A stretch of 64,000 bases of DNA from contig OV050030.1 of assembly GCA_920105625.2 (NCBI GenBank), positions 252,619,889-252,683,888 of the forward strand, written 5' to 3'. The number at the start of each line of letters is the position of its first letter. The stretch's first letter is position 1. The translations under genes were made by a program, and so were the position numbers. The stretch is from Clusia tigrina. Taxonomy: Eukaryota > Arthropoda > Insecta > Diptera > Clusiidae. Shown here piece after piece: positions 10,471-21,839 of this stretch. The notes under the pieces are model-generated. The model ran no database searches. It was not told the DNA's origin and saw nothing but the letters and a program-made list of their open reading frames with translations.

Positions 10471-12411
10471 TCCCAAATCAAACACTGATAAAACTTCAAA
10501 TGGCCCTAACTTCTATACGGTACATCCTACACCTATCAAAGTTTGCAACATACAAATGCTTGCAACTTTTTACTGGAGCGTCATAAAACCTTGAAATTTT
10601 GTAACAATAAAGCTATCGCGCCTCTTGTCAATTTAAGCTATCGCTCAAAGCTATGCTACTCTTCAGTCCCAAATCAAACACCGATAAAACTTCAAATGGC
10701 CCTAAGTTCTATACGATACGACCTACACCTATCAAAGTTTCCAACATACAAATGCTTGCAACTTTTTACTGGATCGTCATAAAACTTTGAAATTTTGTAA
10801 CAATAAAGTTCTCGAGCCTCTTGTCAATTTAAGCTATCGCTCAAAGCTATGCTACCCTTGAGTCCCAAATCAAACACTGGTAAAAGTTCAAAGGCCCTTA
10901 CTTCTATACGGTACGTAATACACCTATCAGAGTTTGCAACATACAAATGCTTGTAACTTTTTACTGGAGCGTCATAAAACCTTGAAATTTTTTAACAATA
11001 AAGTACTCGAGCCTCTTGTCAATTTAAGCTATCGCTCAAAGCTATGCTACCCTTGAGTCCCAAATCAAACACTGATAAAAATTAAAATGGCCCTAACTTC
11101 TATACGGTACATCCTACACCTATCAAAGTTTGCAACATATAAATGCTTGCAACTTTTTACTGGAGCGTCATAAAACCTTGAAATTTTGTAACAATAAAGC
11201 TATCGCGCCTCTTGTCAATTTAAGCTATCGCTCAAAGCTATGCTACTCTTAAGTCCCAAATCAAACACCGATAAAACTTCAAATGGCCCTAACTTCTATA
11301 CGATACGTCCTACACCTATCAAAGTTTCCAACATACAAATGCTTGCAACTTTTTACTGGAGCGTCATAAAACCTTGCAATTTTGTAACAATAAAGTACTC
11401 GAGCCTCTTGTCAATTTAAGCTATCGCTCGAAGCTATGCTACCCTTGAGGCCCAAATCAAACACTGGTAAAAGTTCAACGGCCCGTCCTACACCTATCAG
11501 AGTTTGCAACATACAAATGCTTGTAACTTTTTACTGGAGCGTCATAAAACCTTGAAATTTTTTAACAATAAAGTACTCGAGCCTCTTGTCAATTTAAGCT
11601 ATCGCTCAAAGCTATGCTACCCTTGAGTCCCAAATCAAACACTGATAAAAATTAAAATGGCCCTAACTTCTATACGGTACGACCTACACCTATCAAAGTT
11701 TGCAACATACAAATGCTTGTAACTTTTTACTGGAGCGTCATAAAACCTGAAAATTTTGTAACAATAAAGTACTCGAGCCTCTTGTCAATTTAAGCTATCG
11801 CTCAAAGCTATGCTACCCTTGAGTCCCAAATCAAACACTGATAAAACTTCAAATGGCCCTAACTTCTCTACGGTATGTCCTACACCTATCAAAGTTTGCA
11901 ACATACAAATGCTTGTAACTTTTTACTGGAGCGTCATAGAAGCTTAAAAATTTTTAACAATAAATAACTCGAGCCTCTTGTCAATTTAAGTTATCGCTCA
12001 TAGCTATGCTACCCTTGAGTCCCAAATCAAACACTGATAAAACTTCAAATGGCCCTAACTTCTATACGGTACGTCCTGCCCCTATCAAAGTTTGCAACAT
12101 ACAAATGCTTGTAACTTTTTACTGGAGCGTCATAAAACTTTGAAATTTTGTAACAATAAAGTACTCGAGCCTCTTGTCAATTTAAGCTATCGCTCCAAGC
12201 TATGCTAAACTTGAGTCCCAAATAAAACACTGATAGAACTTCAAATGGTCCTAACTTCTATACGGTACGTCCTATATCTAGCAAAGTTTGCAACATACAA
12301 ATGCTTGTAACTTTTTACTGGAGCGTCATAAAACCTTGAAATTTTGTAACAATAAAGTGCTCGAGTCTCTTGTCAATTTAAGCTATTGCTCAAAGCTATG
12401 CTACCCTTGAG
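10471..12411 (+). repeat. HOR unit C, copy 2
   Basis: This is the second tandem copy of the 1,941-bp unit, with the same AAGCTATCGCGCC monomers (10610 and 11197), the same 18-bp deletion and the same GAAGCTTAAAAATTT monomer (about 11940). The 79-codon windows at 8602 and 10543 translate identically, which shows sequence identity, not coding. Likeness to copy 1 ends near 12465, where this copy has TACGTCC against TACATCC at 10524. The border with the following D-type unit is blurred because the monomers from 12193 on belong to both. Confidence 0.9.
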
Positions 12412-14740
12412 TCCCAAATCAAACACTGATAAAACTTCAAATGGCCCTAACTTCTATACGGTACGTCCTACACCTATCAAAGTTTCCAACATACAAATGC
12501 TTGCAACTTTTTACTGGAGCGTCATAAAACCTTGAAATTTTGTAACACTAAAGTACTCGAGCCTTTTGTCAATTTAAGCTTTCGCTCAAAGCTACGCTAC
12601 CCTTGAGTTCCAACTCAAACACTGATAAAACTTCAAATGGCTCCAACTTCTATACGGTACGACGTACACCTATCAAAGTTTGCAACATACAAATTCTGGT
12701 AACTTTTTACTGGATCGTCATAAAACCTTGAAATTTTGTAACAATAAAGTGCTCGAGTCTCTTGTCAATTTAAGCTATTGCTCAAAGCTATGCTACCCTT
12801 GAGTCCCAAATCAAACACTGATAAAACTTCAAATGGCCCTAACTTCTATACGGTACGTCCTACACCTATCAGAGTTTGCAACATACAAATGCTTGCAACT
12901 TTTTACTGGAGCGTCATAAAACCTTGAAATTTTGTAACAATAAAGTACTCGAGCCTCTTGTCAATTTAAGCTATTGCTCAAAGTTATGCTCCCCTTGAGT
13001 CCCAAATCAAACACTGATAAAATTTCAAATGGCCCTAACTTCTATACGGTACGTCCTATACCTATCCAAGTTTGCAACATACAAATATTTGTAACTTTTT
13101 ACTGGAGCGTCATAAAACCTTGAAATTTTGTAACAATAAAGTATTCGAGCGTCTAGTCAATTTAAGCTGTCGCACAGAGCTATACTACCCTTGAGTCCCA
13201 AATCAAACACTGATAAAACTTCAAATGGCCCTAACTTCTATACGGTACGTCCTACATCTATCAATGTTTGCAACATACAAATGCTTGTAACTTTTTACTG
13301 GAGCGTCATAAAACCTTGAAATTTTGTAACAATAAAGTACTCGAGCCTCTTGTCAATTTAAGCTATCGCTCAAAGCTATGCTACCCTTGAGTCCCAAATC
13401 AAACACTGATAAAACTTCAAATGGCCCTAACTTCTATACGGTACGTCCTGCACCTATCAAAGTTTGCAACATACAACTGCTTGTAACTTTTTACTGGAGC
13501 GTCATAAAACCTTGAAATTTTGTAACAATAAAGTACTCGATCCTCTTGTCAATTGAAGCTATCGTCCAAAGCTATGCTACCCTTGAGTCCCAAATCAAAC
13601 ACTGATTAAACTTCAAATGGCCCTAACTTCTATACGGTACGTCCTACACCTATCAAAGTTTGCAACATACAAATTCTTGTAACTTTTTACTGGAGCGTCA
13701 TAAAACCTTGAAATTTTGTAACAATAAAGTACTCGAGCCTCTTGTCAATTTAAGCTATCGCTCAAAGCTTTGCTACCCTTGAATCCCAAATCAAACACTG
13801 ATAAAATTTCAAATGGCCCTAACGTCCCTACGGTGCATCCTATACTTATCAAAGTTTGCAACATACAAATGCTGGTAACTTTTTACTGGAGCGTCATAAA
13901 ACCTTGAAATTTTGTAACAATAAAGTACTCGAGCCTCTTGTCAATTTAAGCTATCGCTCAAAGCTATGCTACCCTTGAGTCCCAAATCAAACACTGATAA
14001 AACTTCAAATGGCCCTAACTTCTATACGGTACGTCCTGCACCTATCAAAGTTTGCAACATACAACTGCTTGTAACTTTTTACTGGAGCGTCATAAAACCT
14101 TGAAATTTTGTAACAATAAAGTACTCGATCCTCTTGTCAATTGAAGCTATCGTCCAAAGCTATGCTACCCTTGAGTCCCAAATCAAACACTGATTAAACT
14201 TCAAATGGCCCTAACTTCTATACGGTACGTCCTACACCTATCAAAGTTTGCAACATACAAATTCTTGTAACTTTTTACTGGAGCGTCATAAAACCTTGAA
14301 ATTTTGTAACAATAAAGTACTCGAGCCTCTTGTCAATTTAAGCTATCGCTCAAAGCTTTGCTACCCTTGAATCCCAAATCAAACACTGATAAAATTTCAA
14401 ATGGCCCTAACGTCCCTACGGTGCATCCTATACTTATCAAAGTTTGCAACATACAAATGCTGGTAACTTTTTACTGGAGCGTCATAAAACCTTGAAATTT
14501 TGTAACAATAAAGTACTCGAGCCTCTTGTCAATTTAAGCTATCGCTCAAAGCTATGCTACCTTTGAGTCCCAAATGAAACGCTGATAAAACTTCAAATGG
14601 CCCTAACTTCTATACGGTACGTCCTACACCTATCAAAGTTTGACACAAACAAATGCTTGTAACTTTTTACTGGAGCGTCATAAAGCCTTGAAATTTTTTT
14701 AAAATAAATTACTCGAGCCTCTTGTCAATTTAAGCTATCG
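12193..14740 (+). repeat. HOR unit D, variant copy (13 monomers, 2,548 bp)
   Basis: This runs from the CTCCAAGC monomer at 12193 to the next one at 14741, a distance of exactly 13 x 196. Against the 12-monomer unit that follows, it lacks two monomers: one in the GCGCCATAAAA/CTGGTAAAGC region, and the GTGCATTC monomer. It also has a three-monomer (588 bp) segment repeated in tandem, 13275-13862 and 13863-14450. The arithmetic 12 - 2 + 3 = 13 accounts for the length. There is no gene. Confidence 0.85.
13275..14450 (+). repeat. 588-bp (3-monomer) tandem duplication inside unit D
   Basis: The trio with CCTGCACC, then CTCGATCCTCTTGTCAATTG, then CTTTGCTACCCTTGAATCC and CGTCCCTACGGTGCATCC, occurs at 13275-13862 and again at 13863-14450, an offset of 588. 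Matching continues for about another half monomer. The other unit D copies have this trio once. Confidence 0.85.
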
Positions 14741-17092
14741 CTCCAAGCTATGCTAAACTTGAGTCCCAAATAAAACACTGATAGAACTTCAAATGGTCCT
14801 AACTTCTATACGGTACGTCCTATATCTAGCAAAGTTTGCAACATACAAATGCTTGTAACTTTTTACTGGAGCGTCATAAAACCTTGAAATTTTGTAACAA
14901 TAAAGTGCTCGAGTCTCTTGTCAATTTAAGCTATTGCTCAAAGCTATGCTACCCTTGAGTCCCAAATCAAACACTGATAAAACTTCAAATGGCCCTAACT
15001 TCTATACGGTACGTCCTACACCTATCAAAGTTTCCAACATACAAATGCTTGCAACTTTTTACTGGAGCGTCATAAAACCTTGAAATTTTGTAACAATAAA
15101 GTACTCGAGCCTTTTGTCAATTTAAGCTTTCGCTCAAAGCTACGCTACCCTTGAGTCCCAACTCAAACACTGATAAAACTTCAAATGGCTCTAACTTCTA
15201 TACGGTACGACGTACACCTATCAAAGTTTGCAACATAGAAATTCTGGTAACTTTTTACTGGATCGTCATAAAACCTTGAAATTTTGTAACAATAAAGTGC
15301 ACGAGACTCTTGTCAATTTAAGCTATTGCTCAAAGCTATGCTACCCTTGAGTCCTAAACCAAACACTGATAAAACTTCAAATGGCCTTCACTTCTACACG
15401 GTACGTCCTACACCTATCAAAGTTTGCAACATACAAATGCTTGTAACTTTTTACTGGAGCGCCATAAAACCTTGAAATTTTGTAACAATAAAGAATTCGA
15501 GCCTCTTGTCAATTTAAGCTGTCGCTCGAAGCTATGCTACTTTTGAGTCCCAAATCAAACACTGGTAAAGCTTCAAATGGCCCTGACTTCTATACGGTAC
15601 GTCCTACACCTATCAGAGTTTGCAACATACAAATGCTTGCAACGTTTTACTGGAGCGTCATAAAACCTTGAAATTTTGTAACAATAAAGTACTCGAGCCT
15701 CTTGTCAATTTAAGCTATCGCTCAAAGTTATGCTCCCCTTGAGTCCCAAATCAAACACTGATAAAATTTCAAATGGCCCTAACTTCTATACGGTACGTCC
15801 TATACCTATCCAAGTTTGCAACATACAAATATTTGTAACTTTTTACTGGAGCGTCATAAAACCTTGAAATTTTGTAACAATAAAGTATTCGAGCGTCTAG
15901 TCAATTTAAGCTGTCGCACAAAGCTATACTACCCTTGAGTCCCAAATCAAACACTGATAAAACTTCAAATGGCCCTAACTTCTATTCGGTACGTCCTACA
16001 TCTATCAATGTTTGCAACATACAAATGCTTGTAACTTTTTACTGGAGCGTCATAAAACCTTGAAATTTTGTAACAATAAAGTACTCGAGCCTCTTGTCAA
16101 TTTAAGCTATCGCTCAAAGCTATGCTACCCTTGAGTCCCAAATCAAACACTGATAAAACTTCAAAAAGCCCTAACTTCTATACGGTACGTCCTGCACCTA
16201 TCAAAGTTTGCAACATACAACTGCTTGTAACTTTTTACTGGAGCGTCATAAAACCTTGAAATTTTGTAACAATAAAGTACTCGATCCTCTTGTCAATTGA
16301 AGCTATCGTCCAAAGCTATGCTACCCTTGAGTCCCAAATCAAACACTGATTAAACTTCAAATGGCCCTAACTTCTATACGGTACGTCCTACACCTATCAA
16401 AGTTTGCAACATACAAATGCTTGTAACTTTTTACTGGAGCGTCATAAAACCTTGAAATTTTGTAACAATAAAGTACTCGAGCCTCTTGTCAATTTAAGCT
16501 ATCGCTCAAAGCTTTGCTACCCTTGAATCCCAAATCAAACACTGATAAAACTTCAAATGGCCCTAACTTCTCTACGGTGCATTCTATACTTTTCAAAGTT
16601 TGCAATATACAAATGCTGGTAACTTTTTACAGGAGCGTCATAAAACCTTGAAATTTTGTAACAACAAAGTACTCGAGCCTCTTGTCAATTTAAGCTATCG
16701 CTCAAAGTTATGCTACCCTTGAGTCCCAAATCAAACACTGATAAAATTTCAAATGGCCCTAACGTCCCTACGGTGCATCCTATACTTATCAAAGTTTGCA
16801 ACATACAAATGCTGGTAACTTTTTACTGGAGCGTCATAAAACCTTGAAATTTTGTAACAATAAAGTACTCGAGCCTCTTGTCAATTTAAGCTATCGCTCA
16901 AAGCTATGCTACCTTTGAGTCCCAAATGAAACGCTGATAAAACTTCAAATGGCCCTAACTTCTATACGGTACGTCCTACACCTATCAAAGTTTGACACAA
17001 ACAAATGCTTGTAACTTTTTACTGGAGCGTCATAAAGCCTTGAAATTTTTTTAAAATAAATTACTCGAGCCTCTTGTCAATTTAAGCTATCG
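14741..17092 (+). repeat. HOR unit D, copy 1 (12 monomers, 2,352 bp)
   Basis: CTCCAAGC occurs at 14741 and again at 17093, exactly 12 x 196, so the unit has no net indel. Monomer order: CTCCAAGC/TATATCTAGC, GTGCTCGAGTCTC, TTTCGCTC/CTACGC, ACTGGATCG, GCGCCATAAAA/GAATTCGAG, CTGGTAAAGC, GTTATGCTCCCC, ATTCGAGCGTCTAG, CTATTCGG/CATCTATCAATG, CTCGATCC, GTGCATTC with AACAACAAAG, then TTTGACACAAAC with TTTTTTTAAAATAAATT. The order is that of unit A with three monomers missing (2,936 against 2,352 bp), so A and D are one HOR family. Confidence 0.92.
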
Positions 17093-19444
17093 CTCCAAGC
17101 TATGCTAAACTTGAGTCCCAAATAAAACACTGATAGAACTTCAAATGGTCCTAACTTCTATACGGTACGTCCTATATCTAGCAAAGTTTGCAACATACAA
17201 ATGCTTGTAACTTTTTACTGGAGCGTCATAAAACCTTGAAATTTTGTAACAATAAAGTGCTCGAGTCTCTTGTCAATTTAAGCTATTGCTCAAAGCTATG
17301 CTACCCTTGAGTCCCAAATCAAACACTGATAAAACTTCAAATGGCCCTAACTTCTATACGGTACGTCCTACACCTATCAAAGTTTCCAACATACAAATGC
17401 TTGCAACTTTTTACTGGAGCGTCATAAAACCTTGAAATTTTGTAACAATAAAGTACTCGAGCCTTTTGTCAATTTAAGCTTTCGCTCAAAGCTACGCTAC
17501 CCTTGAGTCCCAACTCAAACACTGATAAAACTTCAAATGGCTCTAACTTCTATACGGTACGTCGTACACCTATCAAAGTTTGCAACATAGAAATTCTGGT
17601 AACTTTTTACTGGATCGTCATAAAACCTTGAAATTTTGTAACAATAAAGTGCTCGAGTCTCTTGTCAATTTAAGCTATTGCTCAAAGCTATGCTACCCTT
17701 GAGTCCCAAACCAAACACTGATAAAACTTCAAATGGCCCTCACTTCTACACGGTACGTCCTACACCTATCAAAGTTTGCAACATACAAATGCTTTTAACT
17801 TTTTACTGGAGCGCCATAAAACCTTGAAATTTTGTAACAATAAAGAATTCGAGCCTCTTGTCAATTTAAGCTGTCGCTCGAAGCTATGCTACTTTTGAGT
17901 CCCAAATCAAACACTGGTAAAGCTTCAAATGGCCCTGACTTCTATACGGTACGTCCTACACCTATCAGAGTTTGCAACATACAAATGCTTGCAACGTTTT
18001 ACTGGAGCGTCATAAAACCTTGAAATTTTGTAACAATAAAGTACTCGAGCCTCTTGTCAATTTAAGCTAGTGCTCAAAGTTATGCTCCCCTTGAGTCCCA
18101 AATCAAACACTGATAAAATTTCAAATGGCCCTAACTTCTATACGGTACGTCCTATACCTATCCAAGTTTGCAACATACAAATATTTGTAACTTTTTACTG
18201 GAGCGTCATAAAACCTTGAAATTTTGTAACAATAAAGTATTCGAGCGTCTAGTCAATTTAAGCTGTCGCACAAAGCTATACTACCCTTGAGTCCCAAATC
18301 AAACACTGATAAAACTTCAAATGGCCCTAACTTCTATTCGGTACGTCCTACATCTATCAATGTTTGCAACATACAAATGCTTGTAACTTTTTACTGGAGC
18401 GTCATAAAACCTTGAAATTTTGTAACAATAAAGTACTCGAGCCTCTTGTCAATTTAAGCTATCGCTCAAAGCTATGCTACCCTTGAGTCCCAAATCAAAC
18501 ACTGATAAAACTTCAAAAGGCCCTAACTTCTATACGGTACGTCCTGCACCTATCAAAGTTTGCAACATACAACTGCTTGTAACTTTTTACTGGAGCGTCA
18601 TAAAACCTTGAAATTTTGTAACAATAAAGTACTCGATCCTCTTGTCAATTGAAGCTATCGTCCAAAGCTATGCTACCCTTGAGTCCCAAATCAAACACTG
18701 ATTAAACTTCAAATGGCCCTAACTTCTATACGGTACGTCCTACACCTATCAAAGTTTGCAACATACAAATGCTTGTAACTTTTTACTGGAGCGTCATAAA
18801 ACCTTGAAATTTTGTAACAATAAAGTACTCGAGCCTCTTGTCAATTTAAGCTATCGCTCAAAGCTTTGCTACCCTTGAATCCCAAATCAAACACTGATAA
18901 AACTTCAAATGGCCCTAACTTCTCTACGGTGCATTCTATACTTTTCAAAGTTTGCAATATACAAATGCTGGTAACTTTTTACAGGAGCGTCATGAAACCT
19001 TGAAATTTTGTAACAACAAAGTACTCGAGCCTCTTGTCAATTTAAAATATCACTCAAAGTTATGCTACCCTTGAGTCCCAAATCAAACACTGATAAAATT
19101 TCAAATGGCCCTAACGTCCCTACGGTGCATCCTATACTTATCAAAGTTTGCAACATACAAATGCTGGTAACTTTTTACTGGAGCGTCATAAAACCTTGAA
19201 ATTTTGTAACAATAAAGTACTCGAGCCTCTTGTCAATTTAAGCTATCGCTCAAAGCTATGCTACCTTTGAGTCCCAAATGAAACGCTGATAAAACTTCAA
19301 ATGGCCCTAACTTCTATACGGTACGTCCTACACCTATCAAAGTTTGACACAAACAAATGCTTGTAACTTTTTACTGGAGCGTCATAAAGCCTTGAAATTT
19401 TTTTAAAATAAATTACTCGAGCCTCTTGTCAATTTAAGCTATCG
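17093..19444 (+). repeat. HOR unit D, copy 2 (12 monomers, 2,352 bp)
   Basis: This is a further copy with the same series, for example CTCGAGTCTC (about 17264), TTTCGCTCAAAGCTACGC (about 17480), GCGCCATAAAA (about 17812) and TTTTTTTAAAATAAATT (about 19397). Private changes include CAAAAGGCCC (about 18514), GCTAGTGCTC (about 18067), GAGCGTCATGAAACC (about 18984) and TTTAAAATATCACTC (about 19041). From 19445 the next monomer is the CAAGCACTG type rather than CTCCAAGC, and the array passes into block B copy 2. Confidence 0.9.
18717..18821 (+). repeat. Two related 56-bp sub-repeats inside the monomer
   Basis: In this consensus-like monomer, block 18717-18765 (CCCTAACTTC to GCAACATA) and block 18773-18821 (TTGTAACTTT to GTAACAAT) align without gaps at an offset of exactly 56 bp. 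From the shared TAACTT to the shared AACA I count 29 identical positions of 44. Shared words are TAACTT, CGTC followed by TA, AAA and TTTG followed by AACA. A third, weaker match joins GATAAAACTTCAAAT upstream to CATAAAACCTTGAAAT in the second block. This is direct sequence evidence of an old internal duplication present in every monomer; the remainder of the monomer (CTCGAG to CACTG) gives no clear full-length match. Confidence 0.7.
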
Positions 19445-21800
19445 CTCAAAGCTATGCTACCCTTGAGTCCCAAATCAAGCACTGATAAAACTTTAAATGG
19501 CCCTAACTTCTATACGGTACGTCCTACACCTATCAAAGTTTGCAACAAACAAATGCTTGTAACTTTTTACTGGAGCGTCATAAAACCTTGAAATTTTGTA
19601 ACAATAAAGTACTCGAGCCTGTTGTCAATTTAAGCTATCGCTCAAAGCTATGCTACCCTTGAGTCCCAAATCAAACACTGATTAAACTTCAAATGGCCCT
19701 AACTTCTATACGGTACGTCCTACACCTATCGAAGTTTGCAACATACAAATGCTTGTAACTTTTTAACGGAGCGTCATAAAACCATGAAATTTTGTAACAA
19801 TAAAGTACTCGAGCCTCTTGCCAATTTAAGCTATCGCTGAATGCTATGCTACCCTTGAGTCCCAAATCAAACACTGATTAAACTTCAAATGGCCCTAACT
19901 TCTATACGGTACGTCCTACACCTATCAAAGTTTGCAACATACAAATGCTTGTAACTTTTTACTGGAGCGTCATAAAACCTTGAAACTTTGTAACAATAAA
20001 GTACTCGAGCCTCTTGTCAATTTAATCTATCGCTCAAAGCTATGCTACCCTTGAGTCCCAAATGAAACACTGATAAAACTTCAAATGGATCTAACTTCTA
20101 TACGGTACGTCCTACACCTATCAAAGTTTGACACAAACAAATGCCTGTAACTTTTTACTGGGGCGTCATAAAACCTTGAAATTTTGTAACAATAAATTAC
20201 TCGAGCCTCTTGTCTAATTAAGCTATCGCTCAAAGCTATGCTACCCTTGAGTTCCAAATCAAACACTGATAAAACTTCAAATGGCCCTAACTTCTATACG
20301 GCACGTCCTACACCTATCAAAGTTTGCAACATACAAATGCTTGTAACTTTTTACTGGAGCGTCATAAAAGCTTGAAATTTTGTAACAATAAATTACTCGA
20401 GCCTCTTGTCAATTTAAGCTATCGCTCAAAGCTATGCTACCCTTGAGTCCCAAATCAAACACTGATACAACTTCAAATGGCCCTAACTTCTATACGGTAC
20501 GTCCTACACCTATCAAAGTTTGCAACATACAACTGATTGTAACTTTTTATTGGAGCGTCATAGAACCTTGAAATTTTGTAACAATAAAGTACTCGAGCCT
20601 CTTGTCAATTTAAGCTATCGCTCAAAGCTAGGCTACCCTTGAGTCCCAAATCAAACACTGATTAAACTTCCAATGGCCCTAACTTCTATACGGTACGTCC
20701 TACACCTATCAAAGTTTGCAACATACAAATGCTTGTAACTTTTTACTGGAGCGTCATAAAACCTTGAAATTTTGTAACAATAAAGTACTCGAGCCTCTTG
20801 TCAATTTAAGCTATCGCTCAAAGCTTTGCTACCCTTGAATCCCAAATCAAACACTGATAAAACTTCAAATGGCCTTAACTTCTCTACGGTGCATCCTATA
20901 CCTATCCAAGTTTGCAACATACAAATGCTGGTAACTTTTTACTGGAGCGTCATAAAACCTTGAAACTTTGTAACAATAAAGTACTCGAGCCTCTTGTCTA
21001 TTTAAGCTATCGCTCAAAGCTATGCTAACCTTGAGTCCCAAATGAAACACTGATAAAACTTCAAATGGCCCTAACTTCTATACGGTACGTCCTACACCTA
21101 TCAAAGTTTGACACAAACAAATGCTTGTAACTTTTTACTGGGGCGTCATAAAACCTTGAAATTTTGTAACAATAAATTACTCGAGCCTCTTGTCAATTTA
21201 AGCTATCGCTCAAAGCTATGCTACCCTTGAGTCCCAAATCAAACACTGATAAAACTTCAAATTGCCCTAACTTCTATACGGTACGTATTACACCTATCAG
21301 AGTTTGCAACATACAAATGCTTGTAACTTTTTATTGGAGCGTCATAAAACCTTGAAATTTTTTAACAATAAAGTACTCGAGCCTCTTGTCAATTTAAGCT
21401 ATCGCTCAAAGCTATGCTACCCTTGAGTCCCAAATCAAACACTGATAAAAATTAAAATGGCCCTAACTTCTATACGGTACGTCCTACACCTATCAAAGTT
21501 TGCAACATACAAATGCTTGTAACTTTTTACTGGAGCGTCATAAAACTTGGAAATTTTGTAACAATAAAGTACTCGAGCCTCTTGTCAATTTAAGCTATCG
21601 CTCAAAGCTATGCTAAACTTGAGTCCCAAATCAAACACTGATAAAACTTCAAATGGCCCTAACGTACGGTACGTAAAATACGGTACGTCCTATACCTATC
21701 AAAGTTTGCAACATACAAATGCTTGTAACTTTTTACTGGAGCGTCATAAAACCTTGAAATTTTGTAACAATAAAGTGCTCGAGTCTCTTGTCAATTTAAG
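19411..21800 (+). repeat. Mixed satellite block B, copy 2
   Basis: This is the distant second copy of 5523-8305. Shared markers: TTTTAACGGAGCG (about 19760), GCTGAATGCTATG (about 19836), AATGAAACACTG with GGATCTAAC (about 20060-20095), GGCCTTAAC/GTGCATCC (about 20872), AATTGCCC (about 21260) and the ACGTACGGTACGT monomer (21661). Two monomers present in copy 1 after 5793 are absent here, and others differ further in. In both copies the block follows the TTTTTTTAAAATAAATT monomer that ends an A/D unit, so A/D plus B together form a larger ancestral segment. Confidence 0.82.
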
Positions 21801-21839
21801 CTATTGCTCAAAGCTATGCTACCCTTGAGTCCCAAATCA

